This document shows, piece by piece, positions 54,501 through 64,000 of a stretch of 64,000 bases of DNA. The position numbers and the translations under genes are program-made. The stretch is taken from NCBI GenBank assembly GCA_011503125.2, contig WWBZ02000051.1:2728001-2792000 (forward strand). The letters are read 5' to 3'. The stretch is from Botryosphaeria dothidea (taxonomy: Eukaryota; Ascomycota; Dothideomycetes; Botryosphaeriales; Botryosphaeriaceae). Within the stretch, counting starts at the first letter, position 1. Every line of letters begins with the position of its first letter. The notes under the pieces were generated by a model. That model was given only the letters and a program-made list of their open reading frames with translations. It ran no database searches and was not told where the DNA came from.

Positions 54501-57261
54501 ATGCAAACAAGGCAGCGTCAGCTTGAGCGGATAGGGAGGAGATGGTACCTTCGGCGACCATGGGTTGCTTGCGGCGTCACGCATTAGGCGATCATGCAGC
54601 CAGAGGGGCGGGGCCCGAGTCTGAAGGTCTTGTTCTCTGCGAAAGAGGAAGACGACGGCAGAACACACACTGCCACAGCATCCTTTAACACCTACACATC
54701 TTGCAGAACTCATACAGACATCAACTTGATGTATCCCTACCCTCCAGAATTGTCCGGTCAGGACTGTGGTTCATGCTCCAGCCTTTGTAACCATCAAGTG
54801 CGTGGGGCGCTCTCATTGCGGACACAAAGCATCTTGAGAATCGGCAGCTGGCATGCTACAAGTGGCACTCGCTTCTACTCAACATGGGTGGCATCACGTC
54901 AGTGACTTGTATGGTGCATGGCAACGTATTCAATAGAAGAGTAGATTCATTCCAACATCTTCGAAAAACGGTCCTCGCTATCTTCCCCTCTCTGTCTCCC
55001 GGTTTTACTTTGCTTTCTCATCTCTCCATGAAAAGCCCTTGAACCATACCAGTCTCACCTCAGTTGGCATCCGAACTGTTGAGTGATGGTCCTTCAACGA
55101 GCTTCGAGCCATCGGATACCTGTATGCTAATCGATGCGTGGTCAATAAGGTCCTGCTTGAATCTCAGGGATGGGTAAGCGGCAGTGTTCCTGACAGTGAT
55201 GCAGATCAAGAGGATCTTTTTCTGCTCCAGAGAGCAGTCGATGAACGTGGCAGCAACATCCTCTGCACGGTATCCCTCGGTGAAGTAGGACGAGATGTGG
55301 CCGACAGCGTTTATGTGCTAACGAGACTCGAGTCGGAGATTTCAAACGGCTGGTGCCTCATCTTGGAACTTGGAGATTTTTCCGGCACGGACGTTGTACC
55401 CAATGAAGAGTGAGGCAAAAAAGGGTGATGAAGGGGAGAGGTTGTGCTCAGCCGGAAGGCGGCTAGAAAAGTAAGTGTGCGGCGCACTATTCCCGATTCA
55501 GCACGCGACTGCAGCGGAAAGAGCTGATGGGTGAGCGCCAAGATCCCAAAGAACCATTTCGTGTGATAGGGCGAATGACCAAGAAAATATCTTGAAATGT
55601 GCATCCTACGGCGTCGAGCTACGGCTCAACCAGAAACTCCTGTCTATTCACGCACGCAGTTTTAGGCTTCATTTCATGGCTTGCAACAAACGGAGAGTGC
55701 AACACAGAGTCTCCTGCATGTTCTGATGTCCAATTGGGAGAGCAAAGTCATACAACTCACTCTGGTCGTTGTGTCTCAAAAATAAACAGTGTCGGTGGTT
55801 CCATGTTTGCTGCCAAAAAAGCCATCAGCTATGACAGCTTCGCACAATACGCTCCAGGCATGCACCTTGCTCATTCATGTCCTTGTATCAAGAAAGCATT
55901 CTTTCTGTCTATCATGAAGATTCGGGTTGCCCGTCTGCTCTCTGGAGACTCCTCTATCCAGGCTCGTATGTGCCACCCTGTCCATTGTGTCCCGACTTTC
56001 AGTAATCCAGCCATGTTGCAAAGCGATTTCCTATTGGTCCAGGTTTGTCTTGGAGTGTGGATATCTTCCATCGGAGGCCAAGGGTGCTCCCGGCAACGAC
56101 TGAGGTACGTAACTTTACTTCAACTTGCGGAGGAAATTGCGGCAGAGGTCTCGCAGAAATCTCAAGGAATATACGTGCTTTGCAAAGAAATACAATATTT
56201 CCAGCCTTTCAGAGCCACACGCTTTGATAGGCAGCGCACTGGTGTCCATCTTGAAGCCTCTTTGTTTCATCCGAAAGTTCCGCAACCTCCACTTTGACCC
56301 CAAGTATATCCATCCTCATCGCCGCAAGCTTTATGCGGAAGCCTCCTGGTTGAACGGTCCGTAAAGGTCCGGGGGGTTTCTGGCGCTGAACGGGCGGATG
56401 GATAGCTCGAAGGGGGGAAGTCTTTCCTAGCTTGGCGAATGACAGCAGCGAAGTAGGCATGGTCTGGACTCTCTACATCATACTTCTTCTCTGCAATGTT
56501 AGCAAAATGTCCATGAGTAGCGTGGAGGATAAGAAAGGGAAGCTTCAGGCAAGACAAGTTTTCGAGTACGGTTCACCACCCTGACGCCAAGCGATTACGA
56601 TAGCCGATGTCACACAAAGACTTTTGTTGCCAAGCAAGAACCCCTCTACTAGCTTCTCAATTGTGGTTCCAGAAAGCGATCAATACTGCGCGGGTCTGAG
56701 AGATGGAAGAGCGATGCGAGCAGGCGGAGCGGAGGGCCGAAGATGGAGGGTCAGGACGGTCAGGACGGCATCCCCTGAACAGATGCATGTGCAAGCTTGC
56801 GAATGAGGCCGCGGCCCGTCTTCATGTTTGCAGGTCCTGGTGGACATGAGCAGAGAGAGTCTTGCTGGTTCCGTGGCAGCAGCGCGCAATGATGGTGCAG
56901 CTCCTGTACCCAAATGTCGCAGTCAGCTCAAAACATGCACCTAGTCAGAATGAGGTGGGCTTATCTCCCTCGCTCCCTTCCGCGAGAACAGTGCTTCTCC
57001 AAGTGTAGAGTCGTGGCGGCAAGGAATAGGGACGGGTCAGCGTCGGGGTAGGTGAAGGGCGCGGAATGGATTGATGCTCGAAGGTCGCTGCTAGAAACTT
57101 CAGCTGGCCGTGATCATGTTCCTGGGACGAACGCTGACTTGGGAGGTACGGCGCGATATACTATGGGCGTAGGACAGACATGCAGGACGCGTTTGCAGAG
57201 GGCGACGAGAAGCCGGCGGGTGTGCGAGCAGGGAGACCCCGCCAACGCCAGCATCTTTGGG
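51566..57261. other. Long gene-poor stretch
   Basis: 5.7 kb. The left end should hold the glycosyltransferase promoter. Open frames without support include 55599-56297 plus (232 codons), 53839-54462 plus (207 codons) and a GTG-initiated 55138-55413 frame with protein-like content (ESQGWVSGSVPDSDADQEDL). On the minus strand near 52860-53400, exon-like blocks such as PFWGTPMPLMAPENTPAPS occur between GT-AG signals, but no ATG starts them. A short hairpin, CCCCCATTGCGGGGG, lies at about 52967. Confidence 0.35.
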
Positions 57262-57462
57262 TCATGAACCACCCAAGTGCAAGACATGGGGAGACTTTTG
57301 TGATATCGAGCGAATTGCCTCTTGGAAAAGCGTCGCAGTGCAACCGCTGTGCAGCGCTGGGAATTCCGTCGCATCCAAAGTCTCGCCCAGCGAGAGGGCG
57401 GCTACAGCGAGCAGCACAACAAGGGCAGCGTGGCGCTTGACAGGCTCAATCAAGTAGTACAT
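57262..57462 (-). CDS. Candidate small secreted protein (66 aa)
   Basis: The ATG at 57462 opens MYYLIEPVKRHAALVVLLAV followed by AALSLGETLDATEFPALHSG. This is a basic N-region and a long hydrophobic core, like a signal peptide or anchor. The mature part is about 40 residues with a single Cys. No promoter or splice evidence; it may be chance. Confidence 0.25.
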   Translation of the reverse strand: MYYLIEPVKRHAALVVLLAVAALSLGETLDATEFPALHSGCTATLFQEAIRSISQKSPHVLHLGGS

Positions 57463-58351
57463 TTCTCTCAATATTCCGCGCCTGGCTCGCAATGGGCTGG
57501 TATCGAGCCGGGCTGTAGTACGGGACACTCACTTTCGCGGAGGAGCTCTGCGCCTTCCGGTTGCATCTTCAACCCCCTCGATCGAGGGTGAAATATCTAT
57601 GCTGCTCACACATTACTCCTCAGGAACAGGTATTCCGTCGAGTCCTACGATTGTAGCTGCTAGTTCAGAAAACGTGCCAATGGAAGTCACTTGCCTGCTC
57701 ATAGCGTGGACAGTGGTACGTTGAAAGATCTATCATGGAGCCACATTCCCCTCTGTCAACAGCTCCAGATAGGCCCTGGCGCATGCAATACACAGCCGCA
57801 CAAGTGGTAAGAAGTTTCCATCGGTAAGTCTTTTGCACGCAATGAATACATCGGCCCTCAGGATAGGTGCAAAGCTCATCAATTCCACTACCTCATGCGC
57901 GGGCTACCTTTGCTTGCCTGGCAGCATTGGCGTACTCCTGGTCCTCTGGATTGTGATTGCATTTACAGACGCATCAGCCAACCCAGCGGCCGCGTGGGGC
58001 GAAAGACGCGCCATGCCCTTTGTGGAATTCTCAGTCACTGCTGCAACAGAGAGCTCCTGCCCGTTCTTGATAGCTGATGGCATCATGTGGGGCCATCCTG
58101 TCCGCGTGCTTGGATCTGAAGGGTAGATCAGGTTAGACAGCAAGGCACTGGCCTTGATTACAGTCACGTAAGCTACCATTACCCAAGGCAGCAGCTCACA
58201 TGGGTCGTGCATGCGGGTATGCTATACCTTTTTGGCCACAAAAGTTCGTGTGGCGCTGTTGATCTGCAGGCACAAGACCAATTGAGCCTCTCCCATGACT
58301 CGAATCTACACGAAAGAAGGTTCCATGCAAAAGGAACCTCCGCACAGACAA
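57463..58351. other. Gene-free stretch
   Basis: About 890 bp upstream of repeat copy 2. No supported feature. Confidence 0.35.
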
Positions 58352-58665
58352 AAACACCCCTGCAACCCGTCCTCGTGCCAGTGATCTGCCCTCGACCCTC
58401 GACATATAAATACCCCCCTCCTCCTCGCCCCAAACACCTCTTTTTCTTCTTTAGCTCTCTTTGCCTTTTGGCTTAGATCAATTGTAGTAACTGTTCTTTC
58501 CAGTTTAATCTCTGGAAGGTCTCCTACGGGAGACCTATACCAGTGACTAGTTTTTGGAACCCGGACTGGGGGCTCTGGGCACCGCCTATCTCCTGGACCA
58601 CAGTGTCGCTCGTATTGCACTACTTCGGGCTGACGCGAACTTTCTCTTTTTCTTTTCGTTGATTT
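58352..58665 (+). repeat. Promoter-like dispersed repeat, copy 2
   Basis: Plus-strand copy of the 9053-9345 segment: ACCCCTGCAACCCGTCCTCG, CCCTCGACATATAAATA (TATA at 58404-58411), CCCCAAACACCTC, GATCAATTGTAGTAACTG, and a frame containing VARIALLRADANFLF. A perfect hairpin, GGTCTCC-TACG-GGAGACC (about 58518-58535), occurs in the leader here but not in copy 1. The ATG used in copy 1 is ACG here. Confidence 0.7.
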
Positions 58666-58672
58666 GCCTGCC

Positions 58673-59542
58673 ATGAGCAGGCACTCGAGGAAGAGACTTT
58701 GGTGTTTTGGACTTCAGTGGTCCGCAGTGTCTTGCTTCCATTGGTCTTGTACTGAGCTGGCCATGCTCCTTCTTGGTTTTCCAGCGCGTCTTACGACGGG
58801 TCTCTTGGTGTTGTGCGCTCGGTCATCCCGACAGCCCCCGCTGCGTCCATGTAGCTCAGTGTCGCAACCAGCTCACGCGGTGTTGCTGCGACATGGCCTC
58901 TCGCTGCACCGCTCACTTATCCACCATATTCGTATGACCAAGGACTATCCTTTCAAACCGATGCAACGACTGTTGTCCTTGATTGACCACCATGTACGAG
59001 TGTACATCAACGCGCGCGAAGTTCGGCCCCATGCCACTCGCTCCCCATGTGCTCACGCTCGCGCACCTGCATACCAAGCGAGGGTGTTAGGCTTGCCGCA
59101 CGCGCCAACATCGCGCACAATCGTAGTCCTCCCCGCAGGTAGGCCGCAAAGCATCCTGCGTCGCTGGCCACAACTGGCTGTGACAGCCACCAGTTCTCCA
59201 GAGTCGATTTCTAATCATTTCGACAACATTCGCCCGCCGTTTACTCAACGTCCATTCCTGCCGCGGCGCACGCGCGCCTCTCGCCCTCATTGCTGCGACA
59301 ACTCCGACCAAGCATTCTTCACATCTTCACTGCCATTTTTTCAACCTGACCCAATACCCTGGGCCCGCCGAGCGCGTCGCGCGTCACAACACACCAAGTT
59401 TGGGGATCATGGATTCAATGATACACAGCGCAAGGTGAGCAATAGGTTGTCAGGCGTCGTTTTGTTCGGCGGAGAATGTCAAACACTACGAACTAAGGCA
59501 CGCAACTGGCTAGCCATGACAGGGAATTCGATCACCATTTAA
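58673..59542 (+). CDS. Long ORF downstream of repeat copy 2 (289 aa), uncertain
   Basis: The ATG at 58673 lies about 260 bp after the TATA box of repeat copy 2 and opens MSRHSRKRLWCFGLQWSAVS. The frame stays open for 289 codons, unusually long for this region. Against it, the composition is rich in Arg, His, Ser and Pro, with no recognisable domain. It could be a gene placed under the repeat's promoter or chance openness of GC-rich DNA. Confidence 0.25.
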   Translation: MSRHSRKRLWCFGLQWSAVSCFHWSCTELAMLLLGFPARLTTGLLVLCARSSRQPPLRPCSSVSQPAHAVLLRHGLSLHRSLIHHIRMTKDYPFKPMQRLLSLIDHHVRVYINAREVRPHATRSPCAHARAPAYQARVLGLPHAPTSRTIVVLPAGRPQSILRRWPQLAVTATSSPESISNHFDNIRPPFTQRPFLPRRTRASRPHCCDNSDQAFFTSSLPFFQPDPIPWARRARRASQHTKFGDHGFNDTQRKVSNRLSGVVLFGGECQTLRTKARNWLAMTGNSITI

Positions 59543-61375
59543 GCGCACTGGCGCGGCGCGGCAACCAAGGATCAGGAGTGGGCCCAACAAAGTTGCGAAT
59601 GTTCATCGACAAAAATGCCATTTGCTGACTCTTGCACCGGCAATCCATCTTTCGCGATATCCATTCAGTGGTGGCATATTGAAAATGAAATGCTCGCGCG
59701 GTTTCCGCCTCCTTCAACCCCTGTGGGCGAGCTCCGGTTGGCTGAGTACGGGCTGCTCGGCTTCTGCTTTCCGGAGGCAGCCGCACATCCTGGTGGACTC
59801 TGTAATGTCGCCACGACGCTGCGGTCGTTTCTCCAGGACATAATATGCTTGCGACCATCATTGCGGCTTGAACTTTGCTGCGTTCCTGGGTTGCTCTTGT
59901 CCGGCTCCCTCCTGTCAGCCTTCGCCGGTTGCCCTTCTCCCGGGCCGATCGGTCGCAAAAACGAACTTGACCACACTGTTCTCTCACGCGGACTAGGCGT
60001 CGCTCGCCACTGGCATCTGCCAATCCAACATATCACACGTCACAACCTCCGACCGGGATGGGCAGCTCATAAACCTGCGGCGTCGTTGTTTGCACACCCA
60101 TCACCGAGCATTACCGCCTCCTCATCCGCTCACTGACAAATCCACGGCATCGAAAGGACACATCCTCATATGTTGCTGGCAAGAACCCGGCCAAAGATCC
60201 TGCAACCTTTCGTCACTTCGCTATTCTCACAGCCGGTAAAGGCGCCGAGGACGAGCGCAAATTCACACCATCTTCTCGTCTCAATTGTACCACATGCATA
60301 TCTGAGTCTATCCCTTTCCGCAATATCGTTTCTCGCGGCCAACACTAACAGCACACAAAATCCCACAGGTAGCCAATTCTCCGACCTAAGACCTCTCCTC
60401 GCCCACACTCTTTCGCACTGCGCAAGGCATCTGTATCCCGCAGTCTCCGTCTCGCTGTGCCAGGTGCTCTCTCTATTCTGTTTCTCTCAGACACACGCCG
60501 AGCCTTTGAACCTCTCTCCTCGTAGCCGCATCGCCAGACAAGCCCTCCCACAACCTCTGCGTTTCCTCCCAGTTGCCTTAAAAAAAAAAAAGAAACGACG
60601 CCATATACTTGTCTCGGAGTAGGCATAGAACATTTTCGGAATCAGCAGCAGTTCGTGAATATACTTGGCACTGTTGATTGCTAAATGCTACAACGCGAAG
60701 ACACCAGGACGATGGGACATGGGAAGATTGTGTGCAGTAGCTAGATAGTAGTGTGAACGTAAGGAGAGACTATCATCACGTACGCCGCATGCCTTCGGTG
60801 TCTAGTAGGCTATGTTCCGCATGGATCCTTGTCTTTCATGGTTGGATACGGCATATATCTGCGATGGGGTAGACGTCATTTAAGCCACTACCGAGACAGC
60901 TGCTGATTTTGACTAAAATCAAGCTCTTCTCTTTCTTCTCTACATAAAGAATCTCCCATTTCCGTCGCCAATCGTGCTCGTAGTAGCTATCCTGGCCGCC
61001 GAGCACGCGCTCACTACCCTCGCCCAACGCTCGTGCACTCAACTATTCGCACCCTGTAGCCCAAATCTCTCCACTTCGCTCAGGGCCGCTTTCCCCCTCT
61101 TTCAGCTGAGTGCGTAAAAATGCTCAATGTCTCGCGGTAGTCCACATCTTCATTTCCATCCATGGCCTGTCCTGCAGAAGGTTGAAACAACGGGTATATT
61201 AAAATAGCCCTGTTGAGCGGGCACCGACCTCGCAAGTATTCTCCGCCGTTTGTTGAAGGGCTTTTCGATAGAGAGCACGGTTCTTTACTCTACCTCTGAT
61301 CAAGTCGTGGGAAAAGCGACTTGGAGCTGGTGGTTGTGTTGTCTTGATACTCATGCTCAATCATCATCTTTGAGA
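59543..61375. other. Gene-poor stretch
   Basis: Overlapping frames on both strands at 59532-60136 and a Ser/Leu-rich plus-strand frame at 60170-60622, ending near a 12-base A run. No supported gene. Confidence 0.35.
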
Positions 61376-61943
61376 TTAAGAAGTGCATCTCAGTGCGTTG
61401 AAGTTTTCGCTTTCGATCAGGGACTGTGCTGCCTGCATATATCTATCATGTGCGAAGCGGAACCGATCTTCGTTGTCTCCAGACAGGATGACGTATGCTG
61501 CAATAGCACCGTCAATTCTTCTGCGGCAGGTTTCTCTGCCACAGAGAAGCGTGTCTGACCAGGCCGGAGGATAGGAACAAGGATAAGGACATCTTTTGAA
61601 CCCTGGACGCCGACTCTCTCCGTACATATCAACGGGGCCAGAGTCATGCGTGCCCCCCATGGGACCAGCACCAGGACCAGCACTCGGTGTGCAGATTTGA
61701 GTTGCCCGAAGGCAAGGTTGGCGGTATCCAACAACCAGTGTACTTGTAAATGTTTAAAATCGCAAGGGGGAGGAAGAACTTCATCTCGGCCGGCGCTGCT
61801 GCCACATCGCCAGAAATGTTTGGCATAATTCCAGATGCGAGAAGTTCATCGACGGCGCACTTATCTCCTTGTTCTGATTTGATGCCGAGGACCTTGACGT
61901 TGTACTCGTTCGGTGGCAAAATTTGCCCCACTGATTCTTCCAC
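61376..61943 (-). pseudogene. Possible decayed minus-strand gene
   Basis: Protein-like blocks in two frames: EESVGQILPPNEYNVKVLGI, then CAVDELLASGIMPNISGDVA and AEMKFFLPLAILNIYKYTG in one; MGGTHDSGPVDMYGESRRPG and RFRFAHDRYMQAAQSLIESE, ending at TAA near 61376, in another. I found no clean intron joining them. Family not recognised. Confidence 0.3.
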
Positions 61944-64000
61944 GCTCTCTGGGTCGGAGTTCCGCCCTCAAGCTCATCATCCAGTTTGCTATGAAGTCTG
62001 GCCTCCGTTGCACTTCATCTTCTGTTCAACAACAGCAGAGACGCACACGCAGATATACCACCTTCTTTTTCGGAAGCATCATCCAGTGCTGAACAAGTTG
62101 CTCCAACCCCGTAGATGTGGTAGTTGCGCCGAACATTCGGATTATCGACTCTAGTGTTCCGGATGTTGACCTCGTGGATGCACACTGATCTTCCTCGCTT
62201 CCGAGCAGCTCTTATAGGCTATATGGACGCCTACTCACTTCTATTGAGAGCTTGGGGGTGTTGGCGTCGAGGCTGACACTTGTTCCATCATGTGGATCGA
62301 CCAGCACGCATTCGCTGTTTGTATCCGTCCATGAGATTGGTCAGGTTGTGCTGGAACTTTGAGAAGCTTATTGATGGGGTGCTCCTCAGCAAGTGGTACT
62401 CGCCTGTGTGCTGACTTCTTTGTCAGCAGCTGAAGGTTGATTTTGAGCAAATCCATGCTGCAGAAATCGACGTTCAAAACCAAGACACCAGAGCAAGCCT
62501 TCCGCAAAACCTCGCAAGGAGACGCCGAAAGCCTTGCCAACCTCACCGGCAGCCGTGATCGATGTATCATTCATTTTTGGGCAAATGAAGGGGCAGCGAC
62601 CTCCGGCGTTGGGCCATATCTTCCACAGCCTGATACATTCCAACAGAATTCCCGCTATCCTTGTCCAGACTGTGTTGACTGATGATCACCCCTGCATTTA
62701 ATTTCAAGAGCTTTGGTATCGTGACCAAGTCCGAATAGTCCCCAGCTCTATTAAGACACAGAGCGCCCCGACCAATTGAATTATCGTGTCATTATCAAGA
62801 GGCCTGGATGGATGGTCCGATTGATCATCAGGAAAGGGGGGATTCGGGGCTGCAATTCCTTTCGGCGTCTTTGGGCTGTCGCCGATGACCCTGGTATTCC
62901 TATATGTCTCAGATTGTCAGTCATGATCATGAGGATCGCAGCTGGTAGGGCAGACGATTTGGCAAAGGTTTTGTTTGAAGGGCTCGCATAGACGGAAACG
63001 GATGGATGGTGCCAGATTCATAAAGAACGATAATAAAACTCACTTACACGGTTCGTTATCCCACTCTCGATGGAGAATCCTGTCGATTCAGCTGAAACCC
63101 GGAGGAGTAGCGGCAGACAAGGTATTGAAGAGCAACGACCCTTGTTGACGAAAAGGGCTCAAGATTGGGTGACTGCGGCGGGATGTATGTTCTTCATGGC
63201 ATCTAGATATGCTCATGCTGCGGAAGATGTTTTACTGCAAGCCTTGGAGGCGAAGAGCTGTCGCTGCGAGATATAAATGGCTTGTAGCAAGGTGTTGTGG
63301 GATAAGGCCCTCGGATATACTAGACCGTGTCAGCAGGGGTCTTTCTCGAGCAATACTGGACACAATCGTGGATATTTTAGCTGTCGACTTACCCGAAAGA
63401 GGGTTTGCTCAACCAGTTGCCTTGAAGCCGTCGCAGCTTCAGCCCCTAAGCAGAGGCTCCAGCCTGATTTTTTCCGGTGGGCTGCAGAAAGCAAACTCCC
63501 GTGTGATCAGAAAAGAAGAACATAGCTTCCGTAATGAATAGAGCGAAGTGGCTGATGTGGTTGTGCTGTGGTTCCAATCGTGCGACGAGAAGGGCATGAG
63601 GAGATGAGAGCTGGCGCGTCCGCCACGTCTGCCTCGCGCGCGTTCAAGCCTTCCGGCGCAGCTCTTTTCATCCACTGCGCTTTCCTTCGTGAATTCGCGC
63701 CAGGCAATGCAAGCCGCCATCGCAGGCACAGATACCTCAGCCCCTAACTGCAAGCGCTGCCCAGCTTGCTCTTCGTTGTCCGCTCTAACCCTTCTCGACT
63801 CTCTTTTCCTCTGCCCGCCTATCAGCTCCATAGCCTCGGTCTAGCGCAGCGAGCCATCCCAGCCAAGAAGTAAGGTGCACGGTGCCAGTTGAGTCAGCGC
63901 CCCACAACAGCCGAGGGTACTCGCCCTGCGCATCCTGGCCTGCCGCAGCTCCATCCAACATCTTCTGACACCAAACGCAAGCCCTCTCTCGCTCTCCACC
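61944..64000. other. Gene-poor right end of the window
   Basis: The minus-strand frame 62386-62643 has some protein character (PKMNDTSITAAGEVGKAFGV), as does a plus-strand frame at 63070-63276, but neither has a model. The last 120 bp are pyrimidine-rich and could be a leader of a gene beyond the window. Confidence 0.3.

Noticed and set aside
1..64000. tRNA genes
   Set aside because: Candidate B-box-like GGTTCGA words (for example near 14836 and 4431) lacked a matching A box and acceptor stem.
1..64000. CRISPR array or bacterial operon signals
   Set aside because: Spliceosomal introns and fungal families throughout; no regularly spaced repeats.

Overview
The window is genomic DNA of a filamentous ascomycete (Pezizomycotina). 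The genes have short introns of 45-100 nt with GTAAGT-like donors, CTAAC/CTGAC branch sites and YAG acceptors. They are closely packed on both strands, and the families are typical of these fungi: Zn2Cys6 regulator, amadoriase, DUF2011, Asx-homology protein, Elongator Elp5 with its acidic tail, fungal SEC22. A dothideomycete is my best guess, but nothing here proves it. Exon boundaries were placed by eye from splice signals and frame continuity; no homology search was run.

Layout. (1) 0-7.4 kb holds the tail of one gene and a run of small orphan genes of 116-195 aa on both strands, two with clear TATA boxes, one interrupted by two TGA codons. A broken piece of protein phosphatase 1 abuts one of them. 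(2) 7.4-10 kb is almost gene-free but holds one copy of a promoter-like dispersed repeat. (3) 10-30 kb is the conserved core: a DUF2011 protein; a 577-aa unknown; a Zn2Cys6 regulator divergent from a fructosyl-amino-acid oxidase (amadoriase); a proline-rich protein followed by an NCS-1 EF-hand fragment; four tandem minus-strand housekeeping genes (glucosidase I, the 27-kDa tri-snRNP protein, Elp5, an Asx-homology protein); and SEC22 on the plus strand. (4) 30-64 kb is gene-poor. The only clearly intact conserved gene is a family-2 glycosyltransferase (49.7-51.6 kb). The rest is decayed or patchwork ORFs, a Ty3/gypsy chromovirus integrase remnant, a MITE-like inverted-repeat element, palindrome clusters, and two more copies of the dispersed repeat.

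Functional links. Glucosidase I and SEC22 both serve the early secretory pathway. The regulator/amadoriase pair shares one 283-bp promoter, which suggests local control of Amadori-product use. The right half reads as an accessory region where gene fragments, relic transposons and weak multi-exon ORFs have accumulated.

Candidates for something new are the orphan-gene cluster at 0.6-7.4 kb, the three-copy promoter module, and the patchwork RRM-containing locus at 41 kb. None can be assigned a function from sequence alone.
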